In this document: piece by piece, positions 7,849 through 16,150 of the stretch
How positions within the stretch are numbered: the stretch's first letter is position 1
Layout: the number at the start of each line of letters is the position of its first letter
Assembly (NCBI GenBank): GCA_963756605.1
Contig: CAVWOT010000030.1
Location: 434,001 to 498,000 of the forward strand
DNA from: Bog-159 sp963756605
Lineage (GTDB): Bacteria > Acidobacteriota > Terriglobia > Bryobacterales > Bryobacteraceae
Direction of reading: 5' to 3'
DNA: 64,000 nucleotides
Made by a program: the position numbers and the translations under genes
Notes under the pieces: model-generated
What the model was told of the DNA's origin: nothing
The model's database searches: none
The model's input: the letters and a program-made list of their open reading frames with translations, nothing else

Positions 7849-9510
7849 ATGGATTACCGGCACGCAGGAGCACCGGACGCGGGCGCGGCATCTGGCCGGA
7901 GTGCCACGGAGAAAAATGCCAGCACCGCGCAGGAAGTGCGCATCAGCCAGGTGTTGTCGAAGGCCGCGTCGCTGCATCTGGATGGAAAGCTCGATGAGGG
8001 CGCCAAGGAATTGGTGCGCGCGCTGGATGGCGGCGAACGACACCCGGCCCTTTATTTCGCGCTGGGGCAACTGCAGTATGAAATGCAGAGTTATGGACCA
8101 GCAGCCCAGAGCTACACGCACGCGGGTCTGATGCAGCCGCTGCATCCCACCGCGCATTTTAATGCCGGCGTATGCCTGGGACGCGTGGAACGTTGGGAAG
8201 AGGCCGCGGAGGCGTTCCGCAAGGCGATCTCCAATGATCCGGCGCGCACCGAAGCGCACCTGGCGCTGGGCGCCTGCCTGTTGCAGTTGGGCCTGCATAA
8301 CGAAGCGTTGGACGCCTACGACCGGTTTCTGGCGCACCATCCGGAACACGACGAAGCGCTCTTCGGTAAAGCCGTGGCGCTGCAGAAGCGCGATCGCAGC
8401 AGCGAAGCGGCGGAGTTGTACCGGCGCATCCTGAACCGGAATCCGCGCTCAGAGGAGGCGCTCGGCAACCTGGTCTCGATGGCCCTGGCCAACCAGGATT
8501 ACGACCAGGTACGCAAGTATGCGCAACGCCTCGCCGACGTGCAACCGAAGTCCCAGATTGCGCTGGAGGGGTTGGCCGGCGCGGCCTTCGCCTCCGGTGA
8601 CCATAAGAAAGCCGCGGATTATTCGCGTAAGCTGGCCGAACTGGCGCCGCTGGTTTTTGAGAACTGGTTCAACCTGGGGGTCGCGTGCCATAAAGCCAGC
8701 GATCTGGCGTGCGCCGCGGAAGCCTACGAGCGCGCCACCCGGGTGCAGTCGGATTCTCCGCAAGCACACTTGAACCTGGGTGTCGCGCTGCAGGAGCAAG
8801 GCGATCTGAAGGGCGCCCGCGCGGCTTATCAGCGCGCGCTCGAAATCGATCCGAAGCTGCCCGGAGTGCATTGGAACCTGGGCCTGGTACATGAGCAAAT
8901 GGGCGATTCCGCGGTGGCGGAAAAGCTCTATGCGCAAGTGCCGGACAATTCGCCCGACGCGGATGATGCCGCGTTTCGCATCGGGCATCTGCGGCTCGAG
9001 AGGGCGGACCATTCCGGCAGCATCCAGGCGTTCGAATCCTGTCTGCGAAAGCGTCCGACCTGGCCGGAAGCCCGCCTGAACCTGGGTATTGCACACTGGC
9101 GCGCGGGCGACAAAGATGCCGCGCGCGCGTGTTTCCAGGAGTTGACGTCGTCGGGCGCCGATTCTAAGGAAGCGCTGCGCGGGCTGGCCGCGCTGGCGCT
9201 GGAACATCAGGAATACGACAAGGCGTTCGAGATATACCGGCAATTGCTGGATGCGGGCGAACGCACTCCGGAACTGCTCTACAATGCGGGTCTGATCTGC
9301 CAGCGCCGCGGCCAGCCGGAGGATGCGGCGGTCCTCTACAAGGAGGCGCTGAAGGGCGACCCGCAGTTCGGCGAAGCGCTGCTGAACCTGGGGCACGCGC
9401 TGATGTCGTTGGGCAACGAGTTCGAGGCGCGCTCCTGTTGGCGAAAGGCGGTCATCGCCAAACCGGAGTTGGCGCAGCGTTACTTTGAACCCGCGGCCAA
9501 GGCTTCATAG
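7849..9510 (+). CDS. Tetratricopeptide-repeat protein
   Basis: 553 residues, almost entirely TPR units of about 34 residues from about residue 30 to the end (for example HFNAGVCLGRVERWEEAAEA and AHLNLGVALQEQGDLKGARA). There is no signal peptide or membrane helix, so the superhelical scaffold should be cytoplasmic. AAGGAGAC lies just upstream of the ATG. The gene directly follows the zinc-finger/LamG membrane protein and is probably its cytoplasmic partner; nothing shows which proteins it binds. Confidence 0.85.
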   Translation: MDYRHAGAPDAGAASGRSATEKNASTAQEVRISQVLSKAASLHLDGKLDEGAKELVRALDGGERHPALYFALGQLQYEMQSYGPAAQSYTHAGLMQPLHPTAHFNAGVCLGRVERWEEAAEAFRKAISNDPARTEAHLALGACLLQLGLHNEALDAYDRFLAHHPEHDEALFGKAVALQKRDRSSEAAELYRRILNRNPRSEEALGNLVSMALANQDYDQVRKYAQRLADVQPKSQIALEGLAGAAFASGDHKKAADYSRKLAELAPLVFENWFNLGVACHKASDLACAAEAYERATRVQSDSPQAHLNLGVALQEQGDLKGARAAYQRALEIDPKLPGVHWNLGLVHEQMGDSAVAEKLYAQVPDNSPDADDAAFRIGHLRLERADHSGSIQAFESCLRKRPTWPEARLNLGIAHWRAGDKDAARACFQELTSSGADSKEALRGLAALALEHQEYDKAFEIYRQLLDAGERTPELLYNAGLICQRRGQPEDAAVLYKEALKGDPQFGEALLNLGHALMSLGNEFEARSCWRKAVIAKPELAQRYFEPAAKAS

Positions 9511-9634
9511 GGGGTCGGCAGGCTGGTGGAGCTTCGACCGCCGTGGCTGGTGGGCGGTGGCTGGTGGTTGTGCCCGTCCCACTCGCACGCCGAGGCAACT
9601 CGCGTTTGGCTCGAATTCGCGCTAAGTTGCCAGT

Positions 9635-10621
9635 ATGCGGACCAAGGTCTATGTCAGGCGCCGGACTACCTCGATCACGGTGCTGTCAGTCCTGTTTATC
9701 CTGCGACTGACCGCCTGCCACGGCACACATCGCAAAACCATTGCGGTTGTCCCCAAAGCTACCGCGCACCTGTTCTGGGTGTCGGTGCATGCGGGGGCGG
9801 CAGCGGCGGGTCGGGATCTCGATGTGGACGTTGTTTGGAACGGCCCTGCCGCGGAAACCGACTACGCGCGCCAGGTGCAGATTGTCGATTCCATGATCGC
9901 ACGGCAGGTAGACGGCCTGGCGGTAGCCGCGCAGGACACCACCACGCTGAACGGGTCACTGGATCGTGCGGCCGCCGCCCACATACCAGTGACAATCATA
10001 GATTCCGGAGTAGATTCCAGTAACTACCTGACTTACGTGGCGACGAATAACTACCAGGCCGGACAGATGGCCGCACGCAAACTGGCAGCACTGCTGAACG
10101 GCAAAGGTAAGGTTGCCATGCTGATGAATGCCCCGGGAAGTAAGTCCACGCTCGACCGGGAAGCCGGGTTCAAAGAGGTCCTAGACAAAGAGTTCCCTGC
10201 AATACGCATCGTGGCAAGCCAGTTCTCCATGTCCGACCGGGCCAAGGGCATGACCGCAGCGGAAAATTTTCTGACTTCCCAACCGGATCTGGACGGCATG
10301 TTTGCCTCTTCGGAGCCTAGTTCGGTGGGTGCCGCCCTGGCGTTGAAATCGCGCGGGCTGGCGGGCAAAATCAGGCTAGTGGGGTTCGATGCTAGTGACG
10401 ACCTGGTGCGGGATTTGAAGGATGGCTCAATCGACGCGCTGGTGGCACAGGACCCCTTCCGCATGGGCTATGAAGGGGTCAAGACACTGGTCGATAAACT
10501 GCATGGCACCAACCCGCCAAAGCAGATCGACCTGAGCGCCACGGTGGTCACTAAGGGCGATCTGGAGAAGCCCGCGATCCGGAAGTTGCTGTTCCCGGAC
10601 GTGAAAAAATATCTGGATTAG
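9635..10621 (+). CDS. Periplasmic sugar-binding lipoprotein (RbsB-like, Peripla_BP_4)
   Basis: 328 residues. The N-terminus carries a lipoprotein signal ending LRLTAC, placing the protein on the membrane. The body follows the ribose-binding/LacI fold: KTIAVVPKATAHLFWVSV, the hinge-region DSMIARQVDGLAVAAQD, VATNNYQAGQMAA, and a C-terminal lobe with KIRLVGFDASDDL and GSIDALVAQDPFRMGYEGV. Such proteins deliver a sugar to an ABC importer, but no permease or ATPase gene adjoins it, so it may be an orphan receptor or use a transporter encoded elsewhere. Confidence 0.85.
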   Translation: MRTKVYVRRRTTSITVLSVLFILRLTACHGTHRKTIAVVPKATAHLFWVSVHAGAAAAGRDLDVDVVWNGPAAETDYARQVQIVDSMIARQVDGLAVAAQDTTTLNGSLDRAAAAHIPVTIIDSGVDSSNYLTYVATNNYQAGQMAARKLAALLNGKGKVAMLMNAPGSKSTLDREAGFKEVLDKEFPAIRIVASQFSMSDRAKGMTAAENFLTSQPDLDGMFASSEPSSVGAALALKSRGLAGKIRLVGFDASDDLVRDLKDGSIDALVAQDPFRMGYEGVKTLVDKLHGTNPPKQIDLSATVVTKGDLEKPAIRKLLFPDVKKYLD

Positions 10622-10694
10622 CGCCGGGCAAAAGACAATTTCTCTCCCGGTAGTTGCCTCTTGGAAAATACGCGGCGCGGCCGGTCTACCGTGG

Positions 10695-10700
10695 TATGCT
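10695..10700 (+). promoter_or_regulatory. Extended -10 element close to the aroDE start
   Basis: TGG followed by TATGCT (10695-10700) has the TGn extension of an extended -10 promoter. It ends 12 bases before ATG 10713, predicting a leader of only about 6 bases. No clear -35 is seen. Confidence 0.4.
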
Positions 10701-10712
10701 ATAGAGTCCCAA

Positions 10713-12221
10713 ATGGCACAGACGAGGCCCCTCCCGCGCATTTGTATCGCGCTAGGCTTTCCGGATCTGGATCGATTGTTGGAGACCGCGCGGCGAGAAG
10801 CCGAGGCCGGGGAATCGTTTCTGGAGTTCCGGTTGGATTATCTGGAGCAGCCCGCGCGCGGCGCGCAGGCGATTCACGCGTTCCTCGAACAGTATCCGGA
10901 CTGCATCGTGCTGGCCACCTGTCGCCGTCACCAGAATCACGGCAAATTCAACGGCAGCATCGAGGAGGAGATGCGGGTCCTGGATGTAGCCGTCAGCGCC
11001 GGCGCGCAGGCGGTAGATGTGGAGATCGAGAGCGCCGAGACCGCCGCCGCCAAGCTCAGTATGTTCCGCGGACGCGCACGTCTGATCGTCTCCTATCATA
11101 ATTACGAAGCGACGCCGCAACTCGATACGCTGCTGAGCCGCATGACGCGCGTCCCGGCCGATGGATACAAGATCGTGACCACGGCGCGCAAGCCATCCGA
11201 CTATGGGCGCGTGCTGACGTTGGCTAAGGCCCACCCGCGCACGCCGCTGGTGGTGTTGACCATGGGCGAACTTGGTTTTCCCAGCCGGGTGCTCTCGGCC
11301 GCTTTTGGCGGCCTGTACACTTACGCTGCTCCCACGGCCACGCAGGGCACTGCGGCGGGGCAGGTTTGCGCGCGCCAGTTGCGGCACATTTATCGCGTGG
11401 ACAAGCTCTCGCGAACGACCAGGATTTACGGAGTGGTGGCCGATCCGGTGCGCCACTCGATCTCGCCGGCCGTGCTCAACCGCGCTTTCCAATTCCGGCG
11501 CATGGAGGCGGTATATCTGCCCTTCCTGGTGGCGCCCGCGCAGATGCGCGATTTCTTCGCGCTGGCGGACCGGCTGCCGGTGGCGGGCTTCAGCGTGACG
11601 ATTCCGCACAAGCAGAGGATCCTGCGCTATCTGGATATCGTGGACCCGTTGGCGCGGCGTATCGGCGCGGTCAATACGGTGTGGCGCAAGGCGGGCAAAT
11701 GGCGCGGCACCAATACCGACGCGGCGGGAGTCACGGTGCCGCTGGCAAACCAGATGCGCCTGCACAATGCCTCCATACTGATTGTGGGAAACGGCGGCGC
11801 GGCGCGCAGTGCGGCCTGCGCGCTCTCCGATGCAGGCGCGCGTATCGCACTGGTGGGCCGAAACGCCGATCGGGTGCGGTCGTTGGCGAAAATATGCGGC
11901 GCCGAGCCCCTGGTGACCGAACAACTGGCGGAGCGGCATTTCGACGCCCTGGTGCACGCTACCCCTCTCGGCATGTTTCCGCATGTGCGCGAATGTTTTT
12001 TCAATGGCCGCATCCCCGCCGACGTGGTGCTCGACATGGTTTACAATCCGCTTGAAACGGAGCTGACGCGGCGCGCGCGCGAGCAGGGCAAGACGGTGAT
12101 CCGCGGCATGCAAATGTTTATTGAGCAGGCTGTCCGACAGTTCGAAACCTGGACTGGCGAGCAGGCGCCGCGATCCGTAATGGAGAAGGCCGCAATGGAA
12201 GCGCTGAGCTGCATGACATGA
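10713..12221 (+). CDS. aroDE: Bifunctional 3-dehydroquinate dehydratase / shikimate dehydrogenase
   Basis: 502 residues catalysing steps 3 and 4 of the shikimate pathway. The N-terminal half (about 1-225) is a type I dehydroquinase: the catalytic histidine is in IVSYHNYEATP and the Schiff-base lysine in DGYKIVTTARK. The C-terminal half (about 230-502) is AroE: YGVVADPVRHSISPAVLN, the catalytic lysine in FSVTIPHKQ, NTDAAG and the NADP-binding IVGNGGAARSAACAL. Fused AroD-AroE proteins are known from plants and some bacteria and channel dehydroshikimate. The next gene overlaps it by four bases (ATGA), suggesting translational coupling. Confidence 0.95.
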   Translation: MAQTRPLPRICIALGFPDLDRLLETARREAEAGESFLEFRLDYLEQPARGAQAIHAFLEQYPDCIVLATCRRHQNHGKFNGSIEEEMRVLDVAVSAGAQAVDVEIESAETAAAKLSMFRGRARLIVSYHNYEATPQLDTLLSRMTRVPADGYKIVTTARKPSDYGRVLTLAKAHPRTPLVVLTMGELGFPSRVLSAAFGGLYTYAAPTATQGTAAGQVCARQLRHIYRVDKLSRTTRIYGVVADPVRHSISPAVLNRAFQFRRMEAVYLPFLVAPAQMRDFFALADRLPVAGFSVTIPHKQRILRYLDIVDPLARRIGAVNTVWRKAGKWRGTNTDAAGVTVPLANQMRLHNASILIVGNGGAARSAACALSDAGARIALVGRNADRVRSLAKICGAEPLVTEQLAERHFDALVHATPLGMFPHVRECFFNGRIPADVVLDMVYNPLETELTRRAREQGKTVIRGMQMFIEQAVRQFETWTGEQAPRSVMEKAAMEALSCMT

Positions 12222-12427
12222 AAAACCCGATGACTCGCCGCCAACTGGCGGGCGCGATGTTGGCCACCGCGGCCGCTGCGCAAACGCCAGCCCCCGCCCC
12301 CGTCGCGGCCTCCACACCCGCGGCGGAACTGGCGGCTGCGCGCGAACAGAACCAGCACACTGCCGAATCGCTGGACAAAGTCGCGGTCCCCATCGCGACC
12401 GAACCGGCCTTCCGCTTTACCGCCTGA
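12218..12427 (+). CDS. Small Tat-signal protein between aroDE and the amidase
   Basis: 69 residues: MTRRQLAGAMLATAAAA resembles a minimal twin-arginine signal, followed by a Pro/Ala stretch and a charged tail (AREQNQHTAESLDKVAVPIA). The start overlaps the aroDE stop as ATGA and the stop lies 6 bases before the amidase ATG, so it is tightly coupled to both. The amidase has no signal sequence of its own, so the small protein might be an exported partner or a separate leader-like product. No family was recognised. Its perfect spacing and open frame support that it is real. Confidence 0.6.
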   Translation: MKNPMTRRQLAGAMLATAAAAQTPAPAPVAASTPAAELAAAREQNQHTAESLDKVAVPIATEPAFRFTA

Positions 12428-12433
12428 GGCGCT

Positions 12434-13861
12434 ATGGCGGAACTGGGCAGCGACGTTTACTTCGCCGGCATCGCCGAGCTGAACCGGATGGTGCGCGACA
12501 AAGAGACCACCGCGGTCGAACTGGCGCGCGCATTCGGCAGGCGCCTCGAAACCCTTGGGCCGCGCTACAACGCGCTGGCGCTGCCGCTGACCGAGCGGGC
12601 TATCCGCCAGGCAAAAGAGGTAGACGGCGAGATCAAGCGCGGCCGGTTGCGTGGCCCGCTGCAGGGCGTCCCCTATGGCGCCAAGGATCTGCTCAGCGTG
12701 GCTGGCCAGATTACCACGTGGGGCGCGCGTCCTTTCGCCGCGCAGGTGTTCGATTACGATGCCACCGTAATTGAGAAACTGCAAAATGTTGGCGCGCCAC
12801 TGGCCGGCAAACTGGCGATGGTGGAACTGGCGGGCGGGCCAGGGTACCGTTACGCGGCGGCCTCGCTCACTGGACCGGGCCTGAATCCTTGGGATCGCAG
12901 CCGCTGGTCGGGCGGCTCGTCGAGCGGCTCGGCTATCGGTGTGGCTGCCGGATTAGTGCCGTTCGCCATCGGGTCAGAGACTTCCGGCTCGATTCTGACG
13001 CCGGCCGCGTTTTGTGGCGTGACGGCTCTCCGCCCGACCTATGGCTTGGTGAGCCGCCACGGCGCTATGCCGCTTTCGTGGACGCTGGATAAGCTTGGGC
13101 CGTTTTGCCACTCCGCCGACGATTGCGGCCTGGTGTTGGAGGTGATTGCCGGCGGCGATCACCATGATCCGGGATCGTCCGGCAAGAGCTTCTATTACAC
13201 GCCGCAATACGCGCGCAAGATGAGCGAGTTGCGCATTGGCTTCGCGCCGGTCGATTTCAACGAGTGGCCTGAGGAGGCAGCCCGTCCGGCATTTCAGCAG
13301 GCTTTGGAAACGATGCGCGGCTTGGGCGCGACGATGACTGAAACCAAGCTGCCCGATTTTCCTTACGGCCAGATGATCGGTACGATTATTTCGGTGGATG
13401 CGGCTTCGGTGTTTGAGCCTTTGATTGCCGGCGGCAAAGTGGAGGAATTGGCGGACCAGAAGCAGATCGCGGGGTTGAAAGCCGGGCTGGAGGTCCCCGC
13501 CCACGTGTACCTGAAAGCCATGCGCATCCGCCGGTTGGCGCAAGAGGCGATTTTCAGGCTCTTCGGTGAAGTGGATGTGCTGCTCACGCCGGCCCGTCTG
13601 GCTGTCGCACCGAAGATCAACGAGGCGCTGGATCACCGTCCGGATCGCGCCAGGCCGGCGGATACGGGTCTTACGGCGCTGATTCCGGCGGGCAACCTGG
13701 CGGGTATCCCGGCCTTGGCGCTGCCCTGCGGATTTGCCGGCAATCTGCCCATAGGGCTGCAACTGGCGGGTCCGCCGTTCACCGAGAATACGCTGCTGGC
13801 GGTCGCGAAGGAGTTCCAGAGCCGCACGGACTGGCACAAGCGTAAGCCGCCCGGTGTCTAA
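12434..13861 (+). CDS. Amidase-signature family hydrolase
   Basis: 475 residues of the amidase-signature fold. The Ser-cisSer-Lys triad is visible: lysine in YGAKDLL (residue 84), the GGSSSGSA loop (160-167) with the cis-serine, and the nucleophile region GSETSGSI (180-187). GatA and AtzF-type hydrolases share these motifs, but the genome context (aroDE, no gatB or gatC next to it) does not indicate tRNA amidation, so substrate is open. GAGG of the previous gene's stop region acts as ribosome-binding site. It is the last gene of the aroDE operon. Confidence 0.9.
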   Translation: MAELGSDVYFAGIAELNRMVRDKETTAVELARAFGRRLETLGPRYNALALPLTERAIRQAKEVDGEIKRGRLRGPLQGVPYGAKDLLSVAGQITTWGARPFAAQVFDYDATVIEKLQNVGAPLAGKLAMVELAGGPGYRYAAASLTGPGLNPWDRSRWSGGSSSGSAIGVAAGLVPFAIGSETSGSILTPAAFCGVTALRPTYGLVSRHGAMPLSWTLDKLGPFCHSADDCGLVLEVIAGGDHHDPGSSGKSFYYTPQYARKMSELRIGFAPVDFNEWPEEAARPAFQQALETMRGLGATMTETKLPDFPYGQMIGTIISVDAASVFEPLIAGGKVEELADQKQIAGLKAGLEVPAHVYLKAMRIRRLAQEAIFRLFGEVDVLLTPARLAVAPKINEALDHRPDRARPADTGLTALIPAGNLAGIPALALPCGFAGNLPIGLQLAGPPFTENTLLAVAKEFQSRTDWHKRKPPGV

Positions 13862-13890
13862 AGGTTGGTCAATACGTTTCTACATTTCGA

Positions 13891-14016
13891 CGTGGCGCTA
13901 GCTTTAGCTTGCCGCGGCGAACTTTAGTTCGCCGTAGGCGTTGGCCGACTGCTGCTCGGCAAAATGGCGGCACGGCGAACTGAAGTTCGCCCCAGCACGC
14001 TAAAGCGTGCGCCACG
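13891..14016. repeat. Composite palindromic intergenic element
   Basis: An outer 8-bp inverted repeat, CGTGGCGC (13891-13898) and GCGCCACG (14009-14016), encloses three short near-palindromes: GGCGAACTTTAGTTCGCC (13916-13933), GGCGAACTGAAGTTCGCC (13974-13991) and GCACGCTAAAGCGTGC (13995-14010). It lies between the amidase gene and the convergent Uma2 gene and could fold as nested hairpins, serving as a bidirectional terminator or a dispersed REP-like element. Confidence 0.7.
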
Positions 14017-14017
14017 C

Positions 14018-14551
14018 TCAACCCTTGAAAATCTCTGCTACTGGAACATCCGCTCCTAGTAAGTCGCACGAGATGGATGCTGCCGAGCTGTAGTGTCGGG
14101 TCACGTCGCCCTCGGTCACGGATACGCGTTTGCGTTTCGGATCGACGATCCAAAAACTAGCACATCCGTTGGCCAGGCAGATGGACATTTTTTCGTTGAT
14201 CTCATCCACCGTGTTGCTAGGCGAAAGTACCTCGACGGCCAGATCGGGAGCCCCCATCAGGTATTCGTCGTCCGCAACTTCATTGGCGCGATTCGCGAAC
14301 GCCAGGCCCACATCGGCCTCCCACACCTCGTACTCCGGCGCCGGACGGAACGACATCTCTTTCGTGACGTAGGCCCGTTCGCCGGCCACCGACCGGAGCA
14401 GGGCTACGAGCCGGTCCTGGATGCGCTGGTGGCCCCATTTCGATGTGGTCATATGGACGATCTCGCCGTGATGCAGCTCATAGTGACCTGTCTTGGGCGG
14501 TGGTAACCGCAATAAATCCTCAACCGTGAGCAGTGACGTCTCGACAGCCAT
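14018..14551 (-). CDS. Uma2-family (DUF820) PD-(D/E)XK-type nuclease-fold protein
   Basis: 177 residues from ATG 14551 (GAGG 7 bases upstream). The family pattern is seen in VEDLLRLPPPKTGHYELHHGEIVHM near the N-terminus, then EADVGLAFAN and the core PDLAVEVLSPSNT with the acidic residues of the restriction-endonuclease-like fold, ending FWIVDPKRKRVSVTEGD. DUF820 proteins are abundant in cyanobacteria and Acidobacteriota and their biological role is poorly known. The frame remains open upstream across the zwf region, but that part is antisense to zwf and is not coding. Confidence 0.85.
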   Translation of the reverse strand: MAVETSLLTVEDLLRLPPPKTGHYELHHGEIVHMTTSKWGHQRIQDRLVALLRSVAGERAYVTKEMSFRPAPEYEVWEADVGLAFANRANEVADDEYLMGAPDLAVEVLSPSNTVDEINEKMSICLANGCASFWIVDPKRKRVSVTEGDVTRHYSSAASISCDLLGADVPVAEIFKG

Positions 14552-14629
14552 GCGCGCCTCGATTGATTCATCGTAACTGATTCGCGATTCCGCGGGCCAA
14601 GGGTCTGCCCGGCGTGGTACCTTGACACT

Positions 14630-16150
14630 ATGTCGCTGGAAAATCCTTTCCAGGATCCCTTGCGCTTTGAGCGGCGCGTACCCGAGTGCGCCATGGTCAT
14701 TTTCGGGGCCAATGGCGATCTGACCAAACGCAAATTGCTGCCCGCACTTTACAGGCTGGCGTTCGAGCGCCGCCTGGATGCGGGGTTCGCGGTCCTGGGC
14801 ATATCGCGCACGCCCCTGAGCGACGACCAGTTTCGCGAGAAAATGCTCCCGGCGGTGAAGGAATTCCTGGAGGACTCGCCCTTCGATGACGACGTCTGGA
14901 AGGCCTTCGCCCAGGGTCTCTTCTACATGGCCGGCGACTTCGACAACGCGGCGCTCTACCCGGCACTGGACGCCCGCCTGAAAGAGATCGACGTTGCGCG
15001 CCACACCGGAGGCAACACGCTGTTCTATCTTTCCGCGCAGCCCAGCCAATACATCCCCATCGCGCAAGGATTGGCAGCCGCGAATGTGGGAAAGGGCGCC
15101 GGCTGGCGGCGCATCGTCATCGAAAAACCGTTCGGCCACGATTTGGCCAGCGCGCAGAAACTGAGCGCGGAACTGCATAGCACCTTCGAAGAGTCCGAGG
15201 TCTACCGTATCGATCATTACCTCGGCAAAGAGACCGTGCAGAACATCCTGGCCTTCCGTTTCGGCAACGGCATTTTCGAGCCGCTGTGGAACCGGCGCTA
15301 CGTCAACCACGTGCAGATCACCGCCGCCGAATCGATCGGTGTGGAGGGCCGCGGCTCGTATTACCAGGAAGCCGGCGCGTTGCGCGACATGATTCAGAAT
15401 CACCTCTCGCAGGTGATGGCGACCATTGCCATGGAGCCCAGCGCGACCTTCCGTCCCAACTCCGTGCGCGACGAGCGCTCCAAGCTGCTCCGTTCCATAC
15501 GGGTGATGAAGCCCGATGAAGTACTCCAAAATACGGTCTCCGGCCAATACGGCTGCGCGCGGATCGGCGGCGAAGAGGTGCCCGGATTCCGCCAGGAAAC
15601 CGGCGTGAAACCCGATGCGCAAACCGACACGTATGCGGCGGTCACGTTCTTCGTCGACAACTGGCGGTGGGCCGGCGTGCCGTTTTATCTGCGCTCCGGA
15701 AAGCGCCTGCCCAAGCGCGTCACGGAAATCGCCATCCAGTTCAATGCCGCGCCGCTAGCTATTTTCAACGGCGACGAGACCACCACCGCGCCGAACCTCC
15801 TGATCCTGCGCATACAGCCGGAGGAAGGTATTTCGCTGAAGTTTCTCTCCAAGCGTCCGGGCGCGGGGATGAAACTGCGGCCCGTGTCCATGGATTTCAA
15901 CTACGGTTCCAGCTTCGGCGAACGCTCGCCATCCGCGTATGAGACCCTCTTGCTCGATGCCATCATCGGCGACGCCACGCTATACACGCGCCAGGACATG
16001 GTGGAAGCCAGTTGGACGGTGGTGGACGCCATCCAGCACGTGTGGGACGACACCAAGTTCGACTTTCCGAACTACGCCGCCGGCACCTGGGGACCCAAAG
16101 CCGCGGATGACATGCTGGCGCGCCGCGGCCATGTCTGGAGGCAACCCTGA
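14630..16150 (+). CDS. zwf: Glucose-6-phosphate 1-dehydrogenase
   Basis: 506 residues, the first enzyme of the oxidative pentose-phosphate pathway, making 6-phosphogluconolactone and NADPH. The nucleotide-binding GANGDLTKRKLLPALYRL is at residues 26-43, the substrate and catalytic motif RIDHYLGKETVQN near 194, and the C-terminal domain (AVTFFVDNWRWAGVPFYLRSGKRLP) is intact. The stop codon overlaps the opcA start (TGATG). It leads a zwf-opcA-pgl operon. Confidence 0.97.
   Translation: MSLENPFQDPLRFERRVPECAMVIFGANGDLTKRKLLPALYRLAFERRLDAGFAVLGISRTPLSDDQFREKMLPAVKEFLEDSPFDDDVWKAFAQGLFYMAGDFDNAALYPALDARLKEIDVARHTGGNTLFYLSAQPSQYIPIAQGLAAANVGKGAGWRRIVIEKPFGHDLASAQKLSAELHSTFEESEVYRIDHYLGKETVQNILAFRFGNGIFEPLWNRRYVNHVQITAAESIGVEGRGSYYQEAGALRDMIQNHLSQVMATIAMEPSATFRPNSVRDERSKLLRSIRVMKPDEVLQNTVSGQYGCARIGGEEVPGFRQETGVKPDAQTDTYAAVTFFVDNWRWAGVPFYLRSGKRLPKRVTEIAIQFNAAPLAIFNGDETTTAPNLLILRIQPEEGISLKFLSKRPGAGMKLRPVSMDFNYGSSFGERSPSAYETLLLDAIIGDATLYTRQDMVEASWTVVDAIQHVWDDTKFDFPNYAAGTWGPKAADDMLARRGHVWRQP

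Noticed and set aside
10752..12317. Minus-strand open frame of more than 500 codons antisense to aroDE
   Set aside because: Composition is Arg/His-rich with no domain; the plus strand encodes a complete two-domain enzyme.
14552..15622. Long minus-strand open frame upstream of the Uma2 gene, antisense to zwf
   Set aside because: It is the GC-rich antisense shadow of zwf; zwf has all catalytic motifs, and the Uma2 domain starts at ATG 14551 with its own ribosome-binding site.
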